Below, piece by piece: positions 9,080 to 17,811 of a stretch of DNA of 64,000 nt (position 1 is the first letter of the stretch; every line of letters starts with the position of its first letter). Source of the stretch: Pseudomonas sp. RIT288 (GTDB taxonomy: Bacteria; Pseudomonadota; Gammaproteobacteria; Pseudomonadales; Pseudomonadaceae); contig NZ_JFYN01000002.1 in the NCBI RefSeq assembly GCF_000631985.1, positions 186,001 to 250,000 of the forward strand, read 5' to 3'. The translations under genes were made by a program, and so were the position numbers. The notes beneath the pieces are model-generated. The model had not been told where the DNA came from and made no database searches. It worked only from the letters and a program-made list of their open reading frames with translations.

Positions 9080-10369
9080 TCAGAGCGAGGCTTTCACCTG
9101 CAAGCCAAACACCAACGCATTGTCGATGTCCTGCCCGGAAAACGCACCCGGTTCGATGATGTATTGCATGTTCGGGCGCAGTGTCAGCCAAGGCGTGGCC
9201 TGGTAGCCGTAGCCGAGTTCGATCAACTGCTCGCCACTGTCGAGATTTGGGAGCTGCGTGCCGTTGGCGATGGCGGCGTCCTGTTGCACGTCGCGGCTGC
9301 GCGGGTTAGGCACGGCGCGGCCGTAGCCCAGGGCGACGGTGTCGCGTGGGCGACCTTCGAACGGTTTGTACAGCACCAGACCGGTGCCGTACCACTTGCT
9401 GAACGGCGAAGCCGCTTCGCTGGCCGCCGAGTATTGGCCGAACGCATGCAGGCTGCGGCCCTCGGACGATTGTGAACTCCACACCGCCTGATCGATCAGC
9501 AGGTAATGCCCGCCACGGCCGGAGACTTCCTTGTCGCTGCCGATGCGTTTCACGTCGGAGCTGTCGTAGTAGTAACCCAGCTTGTATTCGCCGGGCAATT
9601 GACCTGCGTGCTTGTACACCAGCTCGATCGGCACCACGGTGCCGGTTGTGTGTTTCGGGCCCAGATGCCAGGCACGGCTGGAGTTGCCGTTGCTTTCGGG
9701 ATCGACATTGAACGCGGCCACCCGCAGTTGCCACGAGGACGACAAGTCGTACTTCACCCGCACGCCCAGGTGTGCGTTCGGGTAGTTGGTCCAGCCGCTG
9801 CCGCCGGACATATTCAACGGATGGCCGCAGAAACCGGCGTTCATGAAGTTGCACAGAATGCCGCTGTCGAGGCCACCGAGGTCGTTGCCCATGGCCATGT
9901 AACCCAGCTTCACGTTGAGCGCTGGGGTGAACAGGCTGCGCTCGTAGCTGAGTTCGGTCAGGCGGGTGTAGAGGCCGCCGTAGTTTTCCTGGATCGGCAG
10001 ACGGTTGCCAACCAGGTCTTCCGAGGCACTGTTACCGCGGCGATCGTTGATGCTCAGCTGGACCTTGCCGGCGTTCTCTACGCCATACAACTTGCTCAGG
10101 TCGAACTGGGCACCGAGCTTGATGTTCTGCGAATAACGACCGGAGCGGTGCAGGCCGCCATCGGCGTTGTAAGCCATTTCACCGGTGTAATCGCCGGTGA
10201 ACTTGATGCCGTCTTCGTCCATCTGGTGGCGCAGACCGCCCCAATCGCCGGTCAGGGTGTTGCGGGTCAACAGGTTTGAATCGGTATCGGCGAAGGCGGG
10301 CAGGGTGGCGCTGCAGGTCAGGCCCAACAGCACGCCGTTGACCCAGCCGTTACGAGTAAAACCAAACAT
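9080..10369 (-). CDS. oprB: carbohydrate-selective porin OprB
   Basis: The 429-residue protein belongs to the OprB family. A signal peptide (about residues 1-28, ending LPAFA-DT) is followed by the family start LTGDWGGLRHQMDEDGI and a beta-barrel with a C-terminal aromatic/hydrophobic strand. OprB carries glucose and related sugars across the outer membrane. The open frame reaches 10462, but the ATG at 10369 has AGGAAG at the right distance and starts the signal peptide. It lies just downstream of gcd, pairing sugar entry with periplasmic glucose oxidation. Confidence 0.9.
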   Translation of the reverse strand: MFGFTRNGWVNGVLLGLTCSATLPAFADTDSNLLTRNTLTGDWGGLRHQMDEDGIKFTGDYTGEMAYNADGGLHRSGRYSQNIKLGAQFDLSKLYGVENAGKVQLSINDRRGNSASEDLVGNRLPIQENYGGLYTRLTELSYERSLFTPALNVKLGYMAMGNDLGGLDSGILCNFMNAGFCGHPLNMSGGSGWTNYPNAHLGVRVKYDLSSSWQLRVAAFNVDPESNGNSSRAWHLGPKHTTGTVVPIELVYKHAGQLPGEYKLGYYYDSSDVKRIGSDKEVSGRGGHYLLIDQAVWSSQSSEGRSLHAFGQYSAASEAASPFSKWYGTGLVLYKPFEGRPRDTVALGYGRAVPNPRSRDVQQDAAIANGTQLPNLDSGEQLIELGYGYQATPWLTLRPNMQYIIEPGAFSGQDIDNALVFGLQVKASL

Positions 10370-10410
10370 GGAGATCTTCCTGCTCAAATCTGTAGCGATT
10401 TCGGAAAGCG

Positions 10411-10434
10411 GCGCGGCACCCTCAGGTGCCGCGC
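10411..10434. other. hairpin in the gcd-oprB gap
   Basis: A 10-bp GC-rich inverted repeat (GCGCGGCACC / GGTGCCGCGC, 4-nt loop) lies in the oprB leader, directly after the gcd terminator on the minus strand. It may stabilise the oprB 5' end or form an attenuator. Confidence 0.55.
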
Positions 10435-10436
10435 GC

Positions 10437-10468
10437 AAAAAAGAAGCGCCCGTGTTCAGCACGGGCGC
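10437..10468 (-). terminator. Rho-independent terminator of gcd
   Basis: On the minus strand a 9-bp stem GCGCCCGTG / CACGGGCGC with a 5-nt loop is followed by TTCTTTTTT, starting 7 nt after the gcd stop. This partly uncouples gcd from oprB. Confidence 0.85.
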
Positions 10469-10474
10469 TGCGGC

Positions 10475-12880
10475 TTACGGCAGGGCGTAAGCCATCACGT
10501 AGTCGCCACGATCGGTCGACTGACGCGCACCACCGGCGGTGACGACGATGTACTGCTTGCCGGTCTTCGGCGAAACGAAAGTCATCGGGCCGCCCTGACT
10601 GCCAACCGGCAGACGCGCTTTCCAGATTTCTTCGCCATTGGCGCTGTTGAAGGCGCGCAGGTAGAAGTCCTGGGTGCCGGCGATAAAGATCAGGCCGCCT
10701 TGGGTCGACAGGGTGCCGCCGAGGGTCGGCAGACCGATCTTGATCGGCAAGTGCATGCGGATGCCCAGTGGACCGGTGTCTTCAACGGTGCCAACCGGAA
10801 CCTGCCAGGCGACTTTCTGGGTCTTCATGTCGATCGCGGTCAGGGTGCCGAACGGCGGAGCCTGGCAAGGAATGCCGGCCACCGACAGGAAGCGGTTCTT
10901 GTTCACCGCATACGGCGTGCCTTTGAGCGGTACCGCGCCCATGCCGGTGTTCAACGCTTCGCCACCGGAGGAGGCCTGAGCCTTGTTCTGCGACGGGATC
11001 ATCTGAATCCACAGACCCAGGCGCATGTCGTTGACGAAGATGAAGCCGTGAACCGGGTCAGTGGAGATGCTGCCCCAGTTCATGCCGCCCAGCGAACCCG
11101 GGAAGCTCAGCGATTTGTCAGTGCCCGGCGCGGTGTACAGGCCGTCGTAACGCATCGATTTGAAATCGATCCGGCACAGCAACTGGTCGTACGGGGTCGC
11201 GCCCCACATGTCCGATTCAGTCAGGTGCTGAGCGCCGATCTGCGGCATGCCCACCGATTTTGGCTGGGTTGGCGAGTACGGTTCGTTCGGGATGTTCGCG
11301 GCTTTGACCGGGACTTCTTTAACCTCGGTCAACGGTTTGCCGGTGGCACGATCGAGCACGTAGATCTGCCCGGCCTTGGTGCCGATGACCAGCGCCGGAA
11401 CGCTTTTGCCGTCCTTGGTGAAGTCGATCAGGCTCGGCTGCATCGGCAGGTCGAAGTCCCAGAGATCGTTGTGCACGGTCTGGAACACCCAGCGTTGATC
11501 ACCGGTGGTGGCGTCCAGCGCGAGGATCGAGGCGCCGTAGGTGTGATCGAGTTTGCTGCGTTCGACACCATAGATGTCGGTGGACGAGCTGCCCATCGGC
11601 AGGAACACGGTGTTGGTCGCCGGATCGTAGGACATCGGCGCCCAGCTGTTCGGCGTGCTGCGCACATACGTACTGCCGTCGGCCGGGGCTTTTTTATCCT
11701 GCGGGTTACCCGGGTCGAAGGCCCAGCGCATGGCGCCGGTGATCACGTCAAAACCACGGATCACACCGCCCGGCATGTCGGTTTGCACGTTGTCGGCCAC
11801 ACGACCGCCGACCACCACAGTGGTACCGGCCATCAACGGCGCGGAGGAGAGTTGGTAGTAGCTGTCCGGCACGTCACCGAGACCGGCCTTCAGATCAACC
11901 TGACCGTTGTTGCCGAAACCCTGGCAGAACTCGCCGGTATCGGCATCGACCGCGATCAGGCGGGCGTCGATGGTGTTGGTCAGCAGACGGCGCTGGCAAT
12001 TGGCGGCCGGCGCCGGTTTGGCTTCGATGATGCTCGAGTTGCTTGGCTGAGCGATGGCCTTGGTGGCATCGAAATAAGCCATGCCACGGCAACGCTGCCA
12101 GACTTTCGATTTGGCGTTGATCGCGTTCTTCCACAGCTCTTTGCCAGTGTCGGCATCCAGCGCGATCAGGTTGTTGTGCGGGGTGCAGATGAACACTTTG
12201 TTGCCGATCTGCAGCGGCGTGAGCTGGTCTTCGGCACCGTTGCCATCGCTCTCGGCGACGTCACCGGTGTGGTAGGTCCACGCCACTTTGAGCTTGTCGA
12301 CGTTGTTGCGGTTGATCTGGTCCAGTGCAGCAAAGCGGCTGCCGCCTTCGGTATTGCCGTAGTGCGCCCAGTCTTTTTGCGCCTTGTCTGGCTCAACCGG
12401 GGTCAGGCCCGGGCCAGTGCCGGTTGCCGCGACGGTCGGGTGCGCAACGAACATGTTGCCGGCAGCCACCGCCAGGGCGATTGCCAACACTGCCGCGAGG
12501 CCGTAGGCACCGCGACCTGGAACACCACCGTTGGCACGTTTGAGCAGCGGGTAGACCAGCGTCACCGCCAGCCCCACGGCGCCGAACATGAACAGACGTG
12601 AGAACACCGGCCAGAACACCAGCCCGGCATCGCTCACGGCCCAGATCGCTGTCCCGACCAGAAATGCCGCGAACAACCAGGCGCCGGCCGTCTTGAAGCG
12701 AGCGATCAGCAGACCGGAAACGGCCATCACCAGACCACCCACGAGGAAGTACCACGACCCTCCCAGGCTGACCAGCTTCACTCCGCCAGCCGCAAGTGCC
12801 AGGCCGAGCAGGGCGATGATCACCCCCAGCCCGACCAGAATGAATTTTGATATGCCCGAGAGGCGTTGACTCTGCTTCAC
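10475..12880 (-). CDS. gcd: membrane-bound PQQ-dependent glucose dehydrogenase
   Basis: The 801-residue protein has five predicted membrane helices in the first ~140 residues, then a periplasmic PQQ eight-bladed propeller domain beginning near the stretch KDWAHYGNTEGGSRFAALDQIN. It oxidises glucose to glucono-lactone in the periplasm and passes electrons to ubiquinone through the membrane domain. Length matches family members (about 800). The start is GTG at 12880. The promoter is unusually clear (see 12910-12938), and a strong terminator follows the stop. Confidence 0.95.
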   Translation of the reverse strand: MKQSQRLSGISKFILVGLGVIIALLGLALAAGGVKLVSLGGSWYFLVGGLVMAVSGLLIARFKTAGAWLFAAFLVGTAIWAVSDAGLVFWPVFSRLFMFGAVGLAVTLVYPLLKRANGGVPGRGAYGLAAVLAIALAVAAGNMFVAHPTVAATGTGPGLTPVEPDKAQKDWAHYGNTEGGSRFAALDQINRNNVDKLKVAWTYHTGDVAESDGNGAEDQLTPLQIGNKVFICTPHNNLIALDADTGKELWKNAINAKSKVWQRCRGMAYFDATKAIAQPSNSSIIEAKPAPAANCQRRLLTNTIDARLIAVDADTGEFCQGFGNNGQVDLKAGLGDVPDSYYQLSSAPLMAGTTVVVGGRVADNVQTDMPGGVIRGFDVITGAMRWAFDPGNPQDKKAPADGSTYVRSTPNSWAPMSYDPATNTVFLPMGSSSTDIYGVERSKLDHTYGASILALDATTGDQRWVFQTVHNDLWDFDLPMQPSLIDFTKDGKSVPALVIGTKAGQIYVLDRATGKPLTEVKEVPVKAANIPNEPYSPTQPKSVGMPQIGAQHLTESDMWGATPYDQLLCRIDFKSMRYDGLYTAPGTDKSLSFPGSLGGMNWGSISTDPVHGFIFVNDMRLGLWIQMIPSQNKAQASSGGEALNTGMGAVPLKGTPYAVNKNRFLSVAGIPCQAPPFGTLTAIDMKTQKVAWQVPVGTVEDTGPLGIRMHLPIKIGLPTLGGTLSTQGGLIFIAGTQDFYLRAFNSANGEEIWKARLPVGSQGGPMTFVSPKTGKQYIVVTAGGARQSTDRGDYVMAYALP

Positions 12881-12909
12881 GTTGAATGTCCCGTTGAAAT
12901 GAGGCGTGC

Positions 12910-12938
12910 ATTATATAGATAGGTAACTACCTAGTTAA
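12910..12938 (-). promoter_or_regulatory. sigma-70 promoter of gcd with embedded palindrome
   Basis: On the minus strand there is a perfect -10 TATAAT (12910-12915) and a -35-like TTAACT (12933-12938) separated by 17 bp. The predicted start near 12903 gives a leader of about 23 nt. The spacer holds a perfect 14-bp palindrome TAGGTAACTACCTA (12920-12933), touching the -35. That position suits a repressor that blocks RNA polymerase; the protein is unknown. Confidence 0.75.
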
Positions 12939-13086
12939 ATCACTAATTCAGTAATGAACTGTTGTTCATTGCGAAATCTCCGTTCTGAGCGGGAACCTGC
13001 GCTTTCAAGGGGCTGGATAGATATTCTGAATGCCTGAAAAAGCGCCTTTTTGTCAGAAAAAATGGGAGTTATGACAGCTGTCGCCA

Positions 13087-13533
13087 TCAGCCGCGGTTAT
13101 TGCGCAGAATCGAGAAATTCAACGCCGCCGCCACACACAGCCAGGCCAGATACGGAAACAGGATCAACCCGGTGATCAAATCCAGGCGCAACGCCAGAAA
13201 CACCATCGCCGCGACCACCAGCCACAACACCAGCAGAATCACCATGGCGGCGGCCACCTGATGCGCGCCGAAGAACACCGGCGTCCACAACGTGTTCAAG
13301 GCAATCTGCGCCGCCCACAGCGCCAGTACCGTCTGACTGCCAGGAATCAGGCTCAAGCGATAACCGGCCCAGGCCAGCAATAGATAGATTATTGTCCAGG
13401 CCACCGGAAACGCCCAATTGGGTGGGGTAAATCCGGGCTTGTCGAGGCCCTCGTACCACGGCCCGGGCTTGAAAATCACCCCGGTACTTGCTGCAGCGCC
13501 GCACGCAATCAGGAAAATCAGAAACGTCACCAT
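13087..13533 (-). CDS. TspO/MBR family tryptophan-rich sensory protein
   Basis: This small 148-residue membrane protein has five predicted helices and the TspO hallmarks: the GPWYEGLDKPGFTPPNWAFPVAWTIIYLL region and the ALNTLWTPVFFGAH motif in helix 3. TspO proteins bind porphyrins and affect tetrapyrrole and stress responses, in some bacteria under light or oxygen control. It is 56 bp downstream of the hybrid kinase gene on the same strand, at the end of the light-response block. Confidence 0.92.
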   Translation of the reverse strand: MVTFLIFLIACGAAASTGVIFKPGPWYEGLDKPGFTPPNWAFPVAWTIIYLLLAWAGYRLSLIPGSQTVLALWAAQIALNTLWTPVFFGAHQVAAAMVILLVLWLVVAAMVFLALRLDLITGLILFPYLAWLCVAAALNFSILRNNRG

Positions 13534-13589
13534 TTATCACTCCTTGGCCGCAGCCACTCTGTCTGAATTCATATCGCCACAACGGTGGT

Positions 13590-15779
13590 TTATTCGGATT
13601 TCACCGTCATCAGGTCGCTGACCCGCGCCACCAGCGTGTCGACGGCAAACGGCTTGGTCAGCACCTGCATGTCCGGGCCCAATTGACCGGCGCCAATCAC
13701 CGCGTTTTCCGCGTACCCGGTAATGAACAGGGTCTTCAGATTCTGGCGGATTTCCCGGCCGGCATCGGCCAGTTGCCGACCGTTCATGCCGCCCGGCAAG
13801 CCGACGTCGGTGATCAGCAAGTCGATGTGGATGTCCGAGCGCAACATCTTCAGCCCGACCACACTGTCAGCGGCCTCTATCAAGGTGTAGCCGAGATCGC
13901 CGAGCACGTCAGTCAGCAGCGCACGCACCGTAGGCTCGTCGTCCACCACCAGAATTGTCTCGCCAGACTTGGGCAAGGCTGCCGGCGCGTTGTCCTTGTG
14001 ATCCTGATTCGGCACGGGCTCGCCATGGTAGCGCGGCAGGTAAATGCACATCTCTGTGCCCTGGCCGACCTGCGAATGCACACGCACCTGGCCGCCGGAC
14101 TGCTTGGCGAAACCGTAGATCATCGACAACCCCAACCCCGTGCCCTGGCCCAGCGGTTTGGTAGTGAAGAACGGGTCGAAGGCTTTGGCGATCACATCGG
14201 CAGTCATCCCGGTGCCGGTATCGGTCACGCACAGGCACAGGTATTCGCCCTCGGGCATGTCCAGGGTGCGCGCCGTCTCGCAGTCCAGCGCACGGTTTGC
14301 CGTTTCGATGGTGATGCGCCCGCCATCCGGCATCGCATCGCGCGCGTTGATGCACAGGTTGAGCAGGGCGTTCTCCAACTGGCTGGCATCCACCAGCGTT
14401 GGCCAGAGCCCCTGCGCGGCGCGGGTTTCCAGGACGATGCTGGGGCCGACCGTGCGCTGGATCAGTTCGGTCATGCCGGTCATCAGCGTGTTGACGTCGG
14501 TGGGGCGCGGGTCGAGGGTCTGGCGTCTGGAAAACGCCAGCAGACGGTGGGTCAGGGCGGCGGCTCGTTTGACCGCGCCCTGGGCGGTCACCATGTATTT
14601 GTCGACCTCATTCAGCCGGCCCTGGCTGATGCGCGCGCCCATCAACTCCAGCGCGCCGGAAATGCCGGCCAGCAAATTGTTGAAGTCATGCGCCAGGCCC
14701 CCGGTCAGTTGGCCGACGGCCTCCATTTTCTGCGACTGACGCAGTTTCTCTTCGGCTTGCATCAGCTCTGAAGTGCGCGATGACACCCGCTGCTCCAGCG
14801 TATCGTTGAGCGCGCGCAACGCGGCGATGGCACGGTCGCGCTCCGCTTCGACATTGCGCCGTTCCTCGACGTCGATCAGCACGCCGGGAAAGCGCAGCGG
14901 CGTTCCATCATCGGCACACTCAACACGGCCGTTGGCCTCGATCCATTGATATTTGCCGTCTGTGCGGCGCACACGGTACTGGTGGGAGTAGGCACCACCA
15001 CGGCCGATGGCCTCGTTGATCGCGGTGGTCAGTCCATCCTGGTCTTCGGGATGCACGGTGACCATGACTTGTTCGAGGCTGAGCCCTTCGCGGCCCAGTG
15101 CCGGGTCGAGGTCAAACACCCGAGCGAATGCTTCGTCCACGGCGAAACGATCGGTGAGCAGGTCCCAGTGCCAGGTGCCGATGATCGCACCGGCGGCGAG
15201 CGCCAGTTGCACACGCTCGACGTTCTCCCGCGCGATGGCCTCGCTGGCTCGCAAGCGCTCCTCGGCGTCGCGCCGCTCGGTGACGTCATTGAACAGGATC
15301 GCGATCTGCCGGTCGGCCGGATCGCCGACACGCACTGCGCGCACGTCGAACCAGCGTTCAAAGGTGTTGGCGTAGCTCTCGAAGTTCGCCGGTTCCCCGG
15401 TCTTGGCTACATGACCGTAAGTTTCGAACCAGAAGCTTTCCAGATTGGGCGCGAACTCAGTCACCCATTTGCCGCGCAGGTTGACCCCGCACTGGTGTTC
15501 GAACGCCGGATTGGCTTCGACGAAGTAGTAATCGACGGGCTTATCGTCAGCGTCGAATTTGACCTTGACGATGGCAAACGCCGACTCGATGGTTTCCAGA
15601 ATGGTGCTGAAGCGAGCCTCGCTGCGGGCGAGCGCATCCCGACTGGCTTGCAGTTGCGCCGCCATGTCGCGATCGAGGTCAACGTCCTGGGAGTCGACCT
15701 GAGTGCTCTGAAGCGCCGCACGCAATCGCCTTACCTCTGACTCAAGCGCTTCGCGACTAAGGTGTTCAAGGGTATCCAT
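13590..15779 (-). CDS. PAS-PAS hybrid sensor histidine kinase/response regulator
   Basis: The 729-residue soluble protein has an N-terminal coiled coil (about 1-50), two PAS domains (about 55-175 and 190-310), a second coiled coil, a HisKA domain with the phospho-His in GLAHDFNNLL, and a HATPase domain (N box NLCINARDAMPDGG, G box DTGTGMT, then GTGLGLS). A C-terminal receiver domain starts at ILVVDDEPTVRALL, with the phospho-Asp in LLITDVGLPG. No membrane segment is present, so it is cytoplasmic. The PAS ligand cannot be told; the LOV cysteine motif (NCRFLQ) is absent. It sits between phrB and tspO. Confidence 0.9.
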   Translation of the reverse strand: MDTLEHLSREALESEVRRLRAALQSTQVDSQDVDLDRDMAAQLQASRDALARSEARFSTILETIESAFAIVKVKFDADDKPVDYYFVEANPAFEHQCGVNLRGKWVTEFAPNLESFWFETYGHVAKTGEPANFESYANTFERWFDVRAVRVGDPADRQIAILFNDVTERRDAEERLRASEAIARENVERVQLALAAGAIIGTWHWDLLTDRFAVDEAFARVFDLDPALGREGLSLEQVMVTVHPEDQDGLTTAINEAIGRGGAYSHQYRVRRTDGKYQWIEANGRVECADDGTPLRFPGVLIDVEERRNVEAERDRAIAALRALNDTLEQRVSSRTSELMQAEEKLRQSQKMEAVGQLTGGLAHDFNNLLAGISGALELMGARISQGRLNEVDKYMVTAQGAVKRAAALTHRLLAFSRRQTLDPRPTDVNTLMTGMTELIQRTVGPSIVLETRAAQGLWPTLVDASQLENALLNLCINARDAMPDGGRITIETANRALDCETARTLDMPEGEYLCLCVTDTGTGMTADVIAKAFDPFFTTKPLGQGTGLGLSMIYGFAKQSGGQVRVHSQVGQGTEMCIYLPRYHGEPVPNQDHKDNAPAALPKSGETILVVDDEPTVRALLTDVLGDLGYTLIEAADSVVGLKMLRSDIHIDLLITDVGLPGGMNGRQLADAGREIRQNLKTLFITGYAENAVIGAGQLGPDMQVLTKPFAVDTLVARVSDLMTVKSE

Positions 15780-15938
15780 GTGACCTGCTTTATTGAATGT
15801 TCAGGGGCTGGCTTCATAGAGCGCGTAGGCACAACGCGAGCAGTGAACGTCGCGCTCGCAGGGGACTCGAGCACCGATCATCCGTTGACCGGGCGCGCTG
15901 TGCTTAAGTTTCACCACTCGCGCATGAGAGCGCTCATT

Positions 15939-17477
15939 TCAGATCGATTCGCCGTTATCCAGGCGCGCCAACAGGTTCTGCCCGCGTTGCCACAGCGCCT
16001 CCTGTTTGGCTTGCGGCATGCGGTCGAGGTTCTTGTACATCATTGCCATGCGCTGATTGCCGCGCAGTTGTTCACCGTGGCGCATCAGAAAATGCCAGTA
16101 CAACGAATTGAACGGGCAGGCATTGTCCGCGGTACTTTCGCTGACCTTGTAGGCACAACCTCGGCAATAGTCGGACATGCGATTGATGTATTGGCCACTG
16201 GCGCAATAAGGTTTGGAGCCGAGGTAACCGCCGTCGGCATGCATGACCATGCCCAAAGTATTGGGCAGCTCGACCCAGTCGAAGGCGTCCATGTAGATCG
16301 CCAGGTACCATTCACAGATCTGACTCGGCGCGATGCCCGCGAGCAGGGCAAAATTGCCGGTGACCATCAGCCGCTGGATGTGATGCGCGTAGGCGTGCTG
16401 CAGACTCTGGCCGATGGCCTGGCGCATGCAGTTCATCTGCGTAGCGCCGGTCCAGTAGAACTCGGGCAGTGGCCGGCTGTTGCCGAATGCATTGCCCAGC
16501 GCGTAATCCGGCATTTTCAGCCAGTACACGCCGCGCACATATTCCCGCCAGCCGATCAGTTGCCGAATGAAACCTTCGGCGGCATTCAGGGCAATCCTGC
16601 CTGCCCAGTAAGCCGACTCGACGTCGCTGCACAACTGTCGCAAATCCAGCAGGCCAATATTGAGCGCGGCGCTGATGCGCGCATGAAACAGGAACGGTTC
16701 GTCACTGGCCATGGCGTCCTGATAGTCGCCGAAACCTGCCAGTCCATAATCCAGAAAATAGTCCCACAGCGCCTGCGCGTCAGCGTGGGTGACCGGGTAG
16801 TTGAAGTCGTCGAGTGCACCGTAGTGCTGGCTGAAGCGTGCCTTCACCAGCGCGAGCACATCGCGGGTGATCGCGTCATTACTGAAACGGATCGGGTAGG
16901 GGGCTTTCACGCCTTTGGGCAGGGCCTTGCGGTTCTCCGCATCGAAATTCCACGCCCCGCCTACCGGCGTGCCGTCGCCATTGAGCAGCAAGCGACTCTT
17001 GCGGCGCATCTCTCGATAGAAGAACTCCATGCGCAACTGTTTTTTGCCGGCGGCCCAGGCAGCGAACTCGGCGCGACTGCACAGAAAACGCGTGTCGGCG
17101 TGCCAATGAACGGGCAGGCCACAATCCCTGATCGACTGCTCCAGGCGCCAGTCCCCGCATTCGGTGACGTGCACGTGCTCGGCATTCAAGCGTTTTTGCC
17201 AGCGGCGTAATTCTCCCGGTACCGAGCCGCTGTTGTGCGGATCATCCAGGGTCACGTATTCGACTCGAACGCCCTGGTCTCGCAGTGCCTGGGCGAAATG
17301 GCGCATGGCACTGAAGATCAGGGCGATCTTTTGTGGATGGTGCGGCACATGGCTGGCTTCTTCCATGACCTCGACCAGCAGCACAGTGTCGCGCTCGCTA
17401 TCGAGCGTCTGCAATGAAGCCAGGTCGAAGGACAACTGATCGCCCAGCACCAGGCACAACCGACGGTTCTGGTTCAT
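15939..17477 (-). CDS. phrB: FeS-BCP type (6-4) photolyase/cryptochrome
   Basis: The 512-residue protein belongs to the iron-sulfur bacterial cryptochrome/photolyase group rather than classical CPD photolyases. It starts with the DUF-like antenna domain (LCLVLGDQLSF). Its C-terminal half has the four cysteines expected to hold a 4Fe-4S cluster: one in SQICEWY, two in DYCRGC, one in DNACPFNSLYWHF. The FAD-binding region includes YAHHIQRLMVTGNFALLAG. Such proteins repair (6-4) photoproducts with light. It follows the DUF6482 gene by 14 bp in the DUF3833-SDR-DUF6482-phrB operon. Confidence 0.9.
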   Translation of the reverse strand: MNQNRRLCLVLGDQLSFDLASLQTLDSERDTVLLVEVMEEASHVPHHPQKIALIFSAMRHFAQALRDQGVRVEYVTLDDPHNSGSVPGELRRWQKRLNAEHVHVTECGDWRLEQSIRDCGLPVHWHADTRFLCSRAEFAAWAAGKKQLRMEFFYREMRRKSRLLLNGDGTPVGGAWNFDAENRKALPKGVKAPYPIRFSNDAITRDVLALVKARFSQHYGALDDFNYPVTHADAQALWDYFLDYGLAGFGDYQDAMASDEPFLFHARISAALNIGLLDLRQLCSDVESAYWAGRIALNAAEGFIRQLIGWREYVRGVYWLKMPDYALGNAFGNSRPLPEFYWTGATQMNCMRQAIGQSLQHAYAHHIQRLMVTGNFALLAGIAPSQICEWYLAIYMDAFDWVELPNTLGMVMHADGGYLGSKPYCASGQYINRMSDYCRGCAYKVSESTADNACPFNSLYWHFLMRHGEQLRGNQRMAMMYKNLDRMPQAKQEALWQRGQNLLARLDNGESI

Positions 17478-17491
17478 TCACAGCATCCGTT

Positions 17492-17797
17492 TCATAACGG
17501 TGTGGTCAGCGAAAACGGAATCCGCAGCTCTTCGACGGGCCCGCTATCACGCCCGCACATTTCGTCGTGCACGCATTGCTGCACCAGCACGCAGGGGAAT
17601 GCCGGCACGGTCTGCAGCAAGTCACGCAGATGGGTGATCGAGCGCAAGTGCATCGGTTTGGCCGCGTCGTCAAGCAAGGTGAACTGGCCGTGATCCAGAC
17701 GGATGCGGGCCAGATAAAAACCACCTTCGAGCGAGAGCAGCTCCAGCTCACGTATCTCGCTGTTGGCCGCACGTTCGGTCAGGGTTTGCAGATTCAT
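17492..17797 (-). CDS. DUF6482 family small protein
   Basis: The 101-residue protein has no membrane segment or signal. It looks like the small DUF6482 proteins that commonly sit next to the photolyase in pseudomonads. Two cysteines occur in a QCVHDEMCGRD segment near the C-terminal third. AAGGAGTG precedes the ATG. It is 14 bp from phrB and 14 bp from the SDR gene, so co-transcription is very likely. Function unknown. Confidence 0.8.
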   Translation of the reverse strand: MNLQTLTERAANSEIRELELLSLEGGFYLARIRLDHGQFTLLDDAAKPMHLRSITHLRDLLQTVPAFPCVLVQQCVHDEMCGRDSGPVEELRIPFSLTTPL

Positions 17798-17811
17798 GCG
17801 TCACTCCTTGC

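Noticed and set aside
10700..12601. 633-codon open frame on the plus strand
   Set aside because: It is antisense to gcd, which has full family identity; the frame is a GC-rich codon shadow with Arg/Gly/His-rich, unstructured content.
15939..17477. Classical CPD photolyase
   Set aside because: The four C-terminal cysteines and DUF-like N-terminus place it with FeS-BCP (6-4) photolyases.
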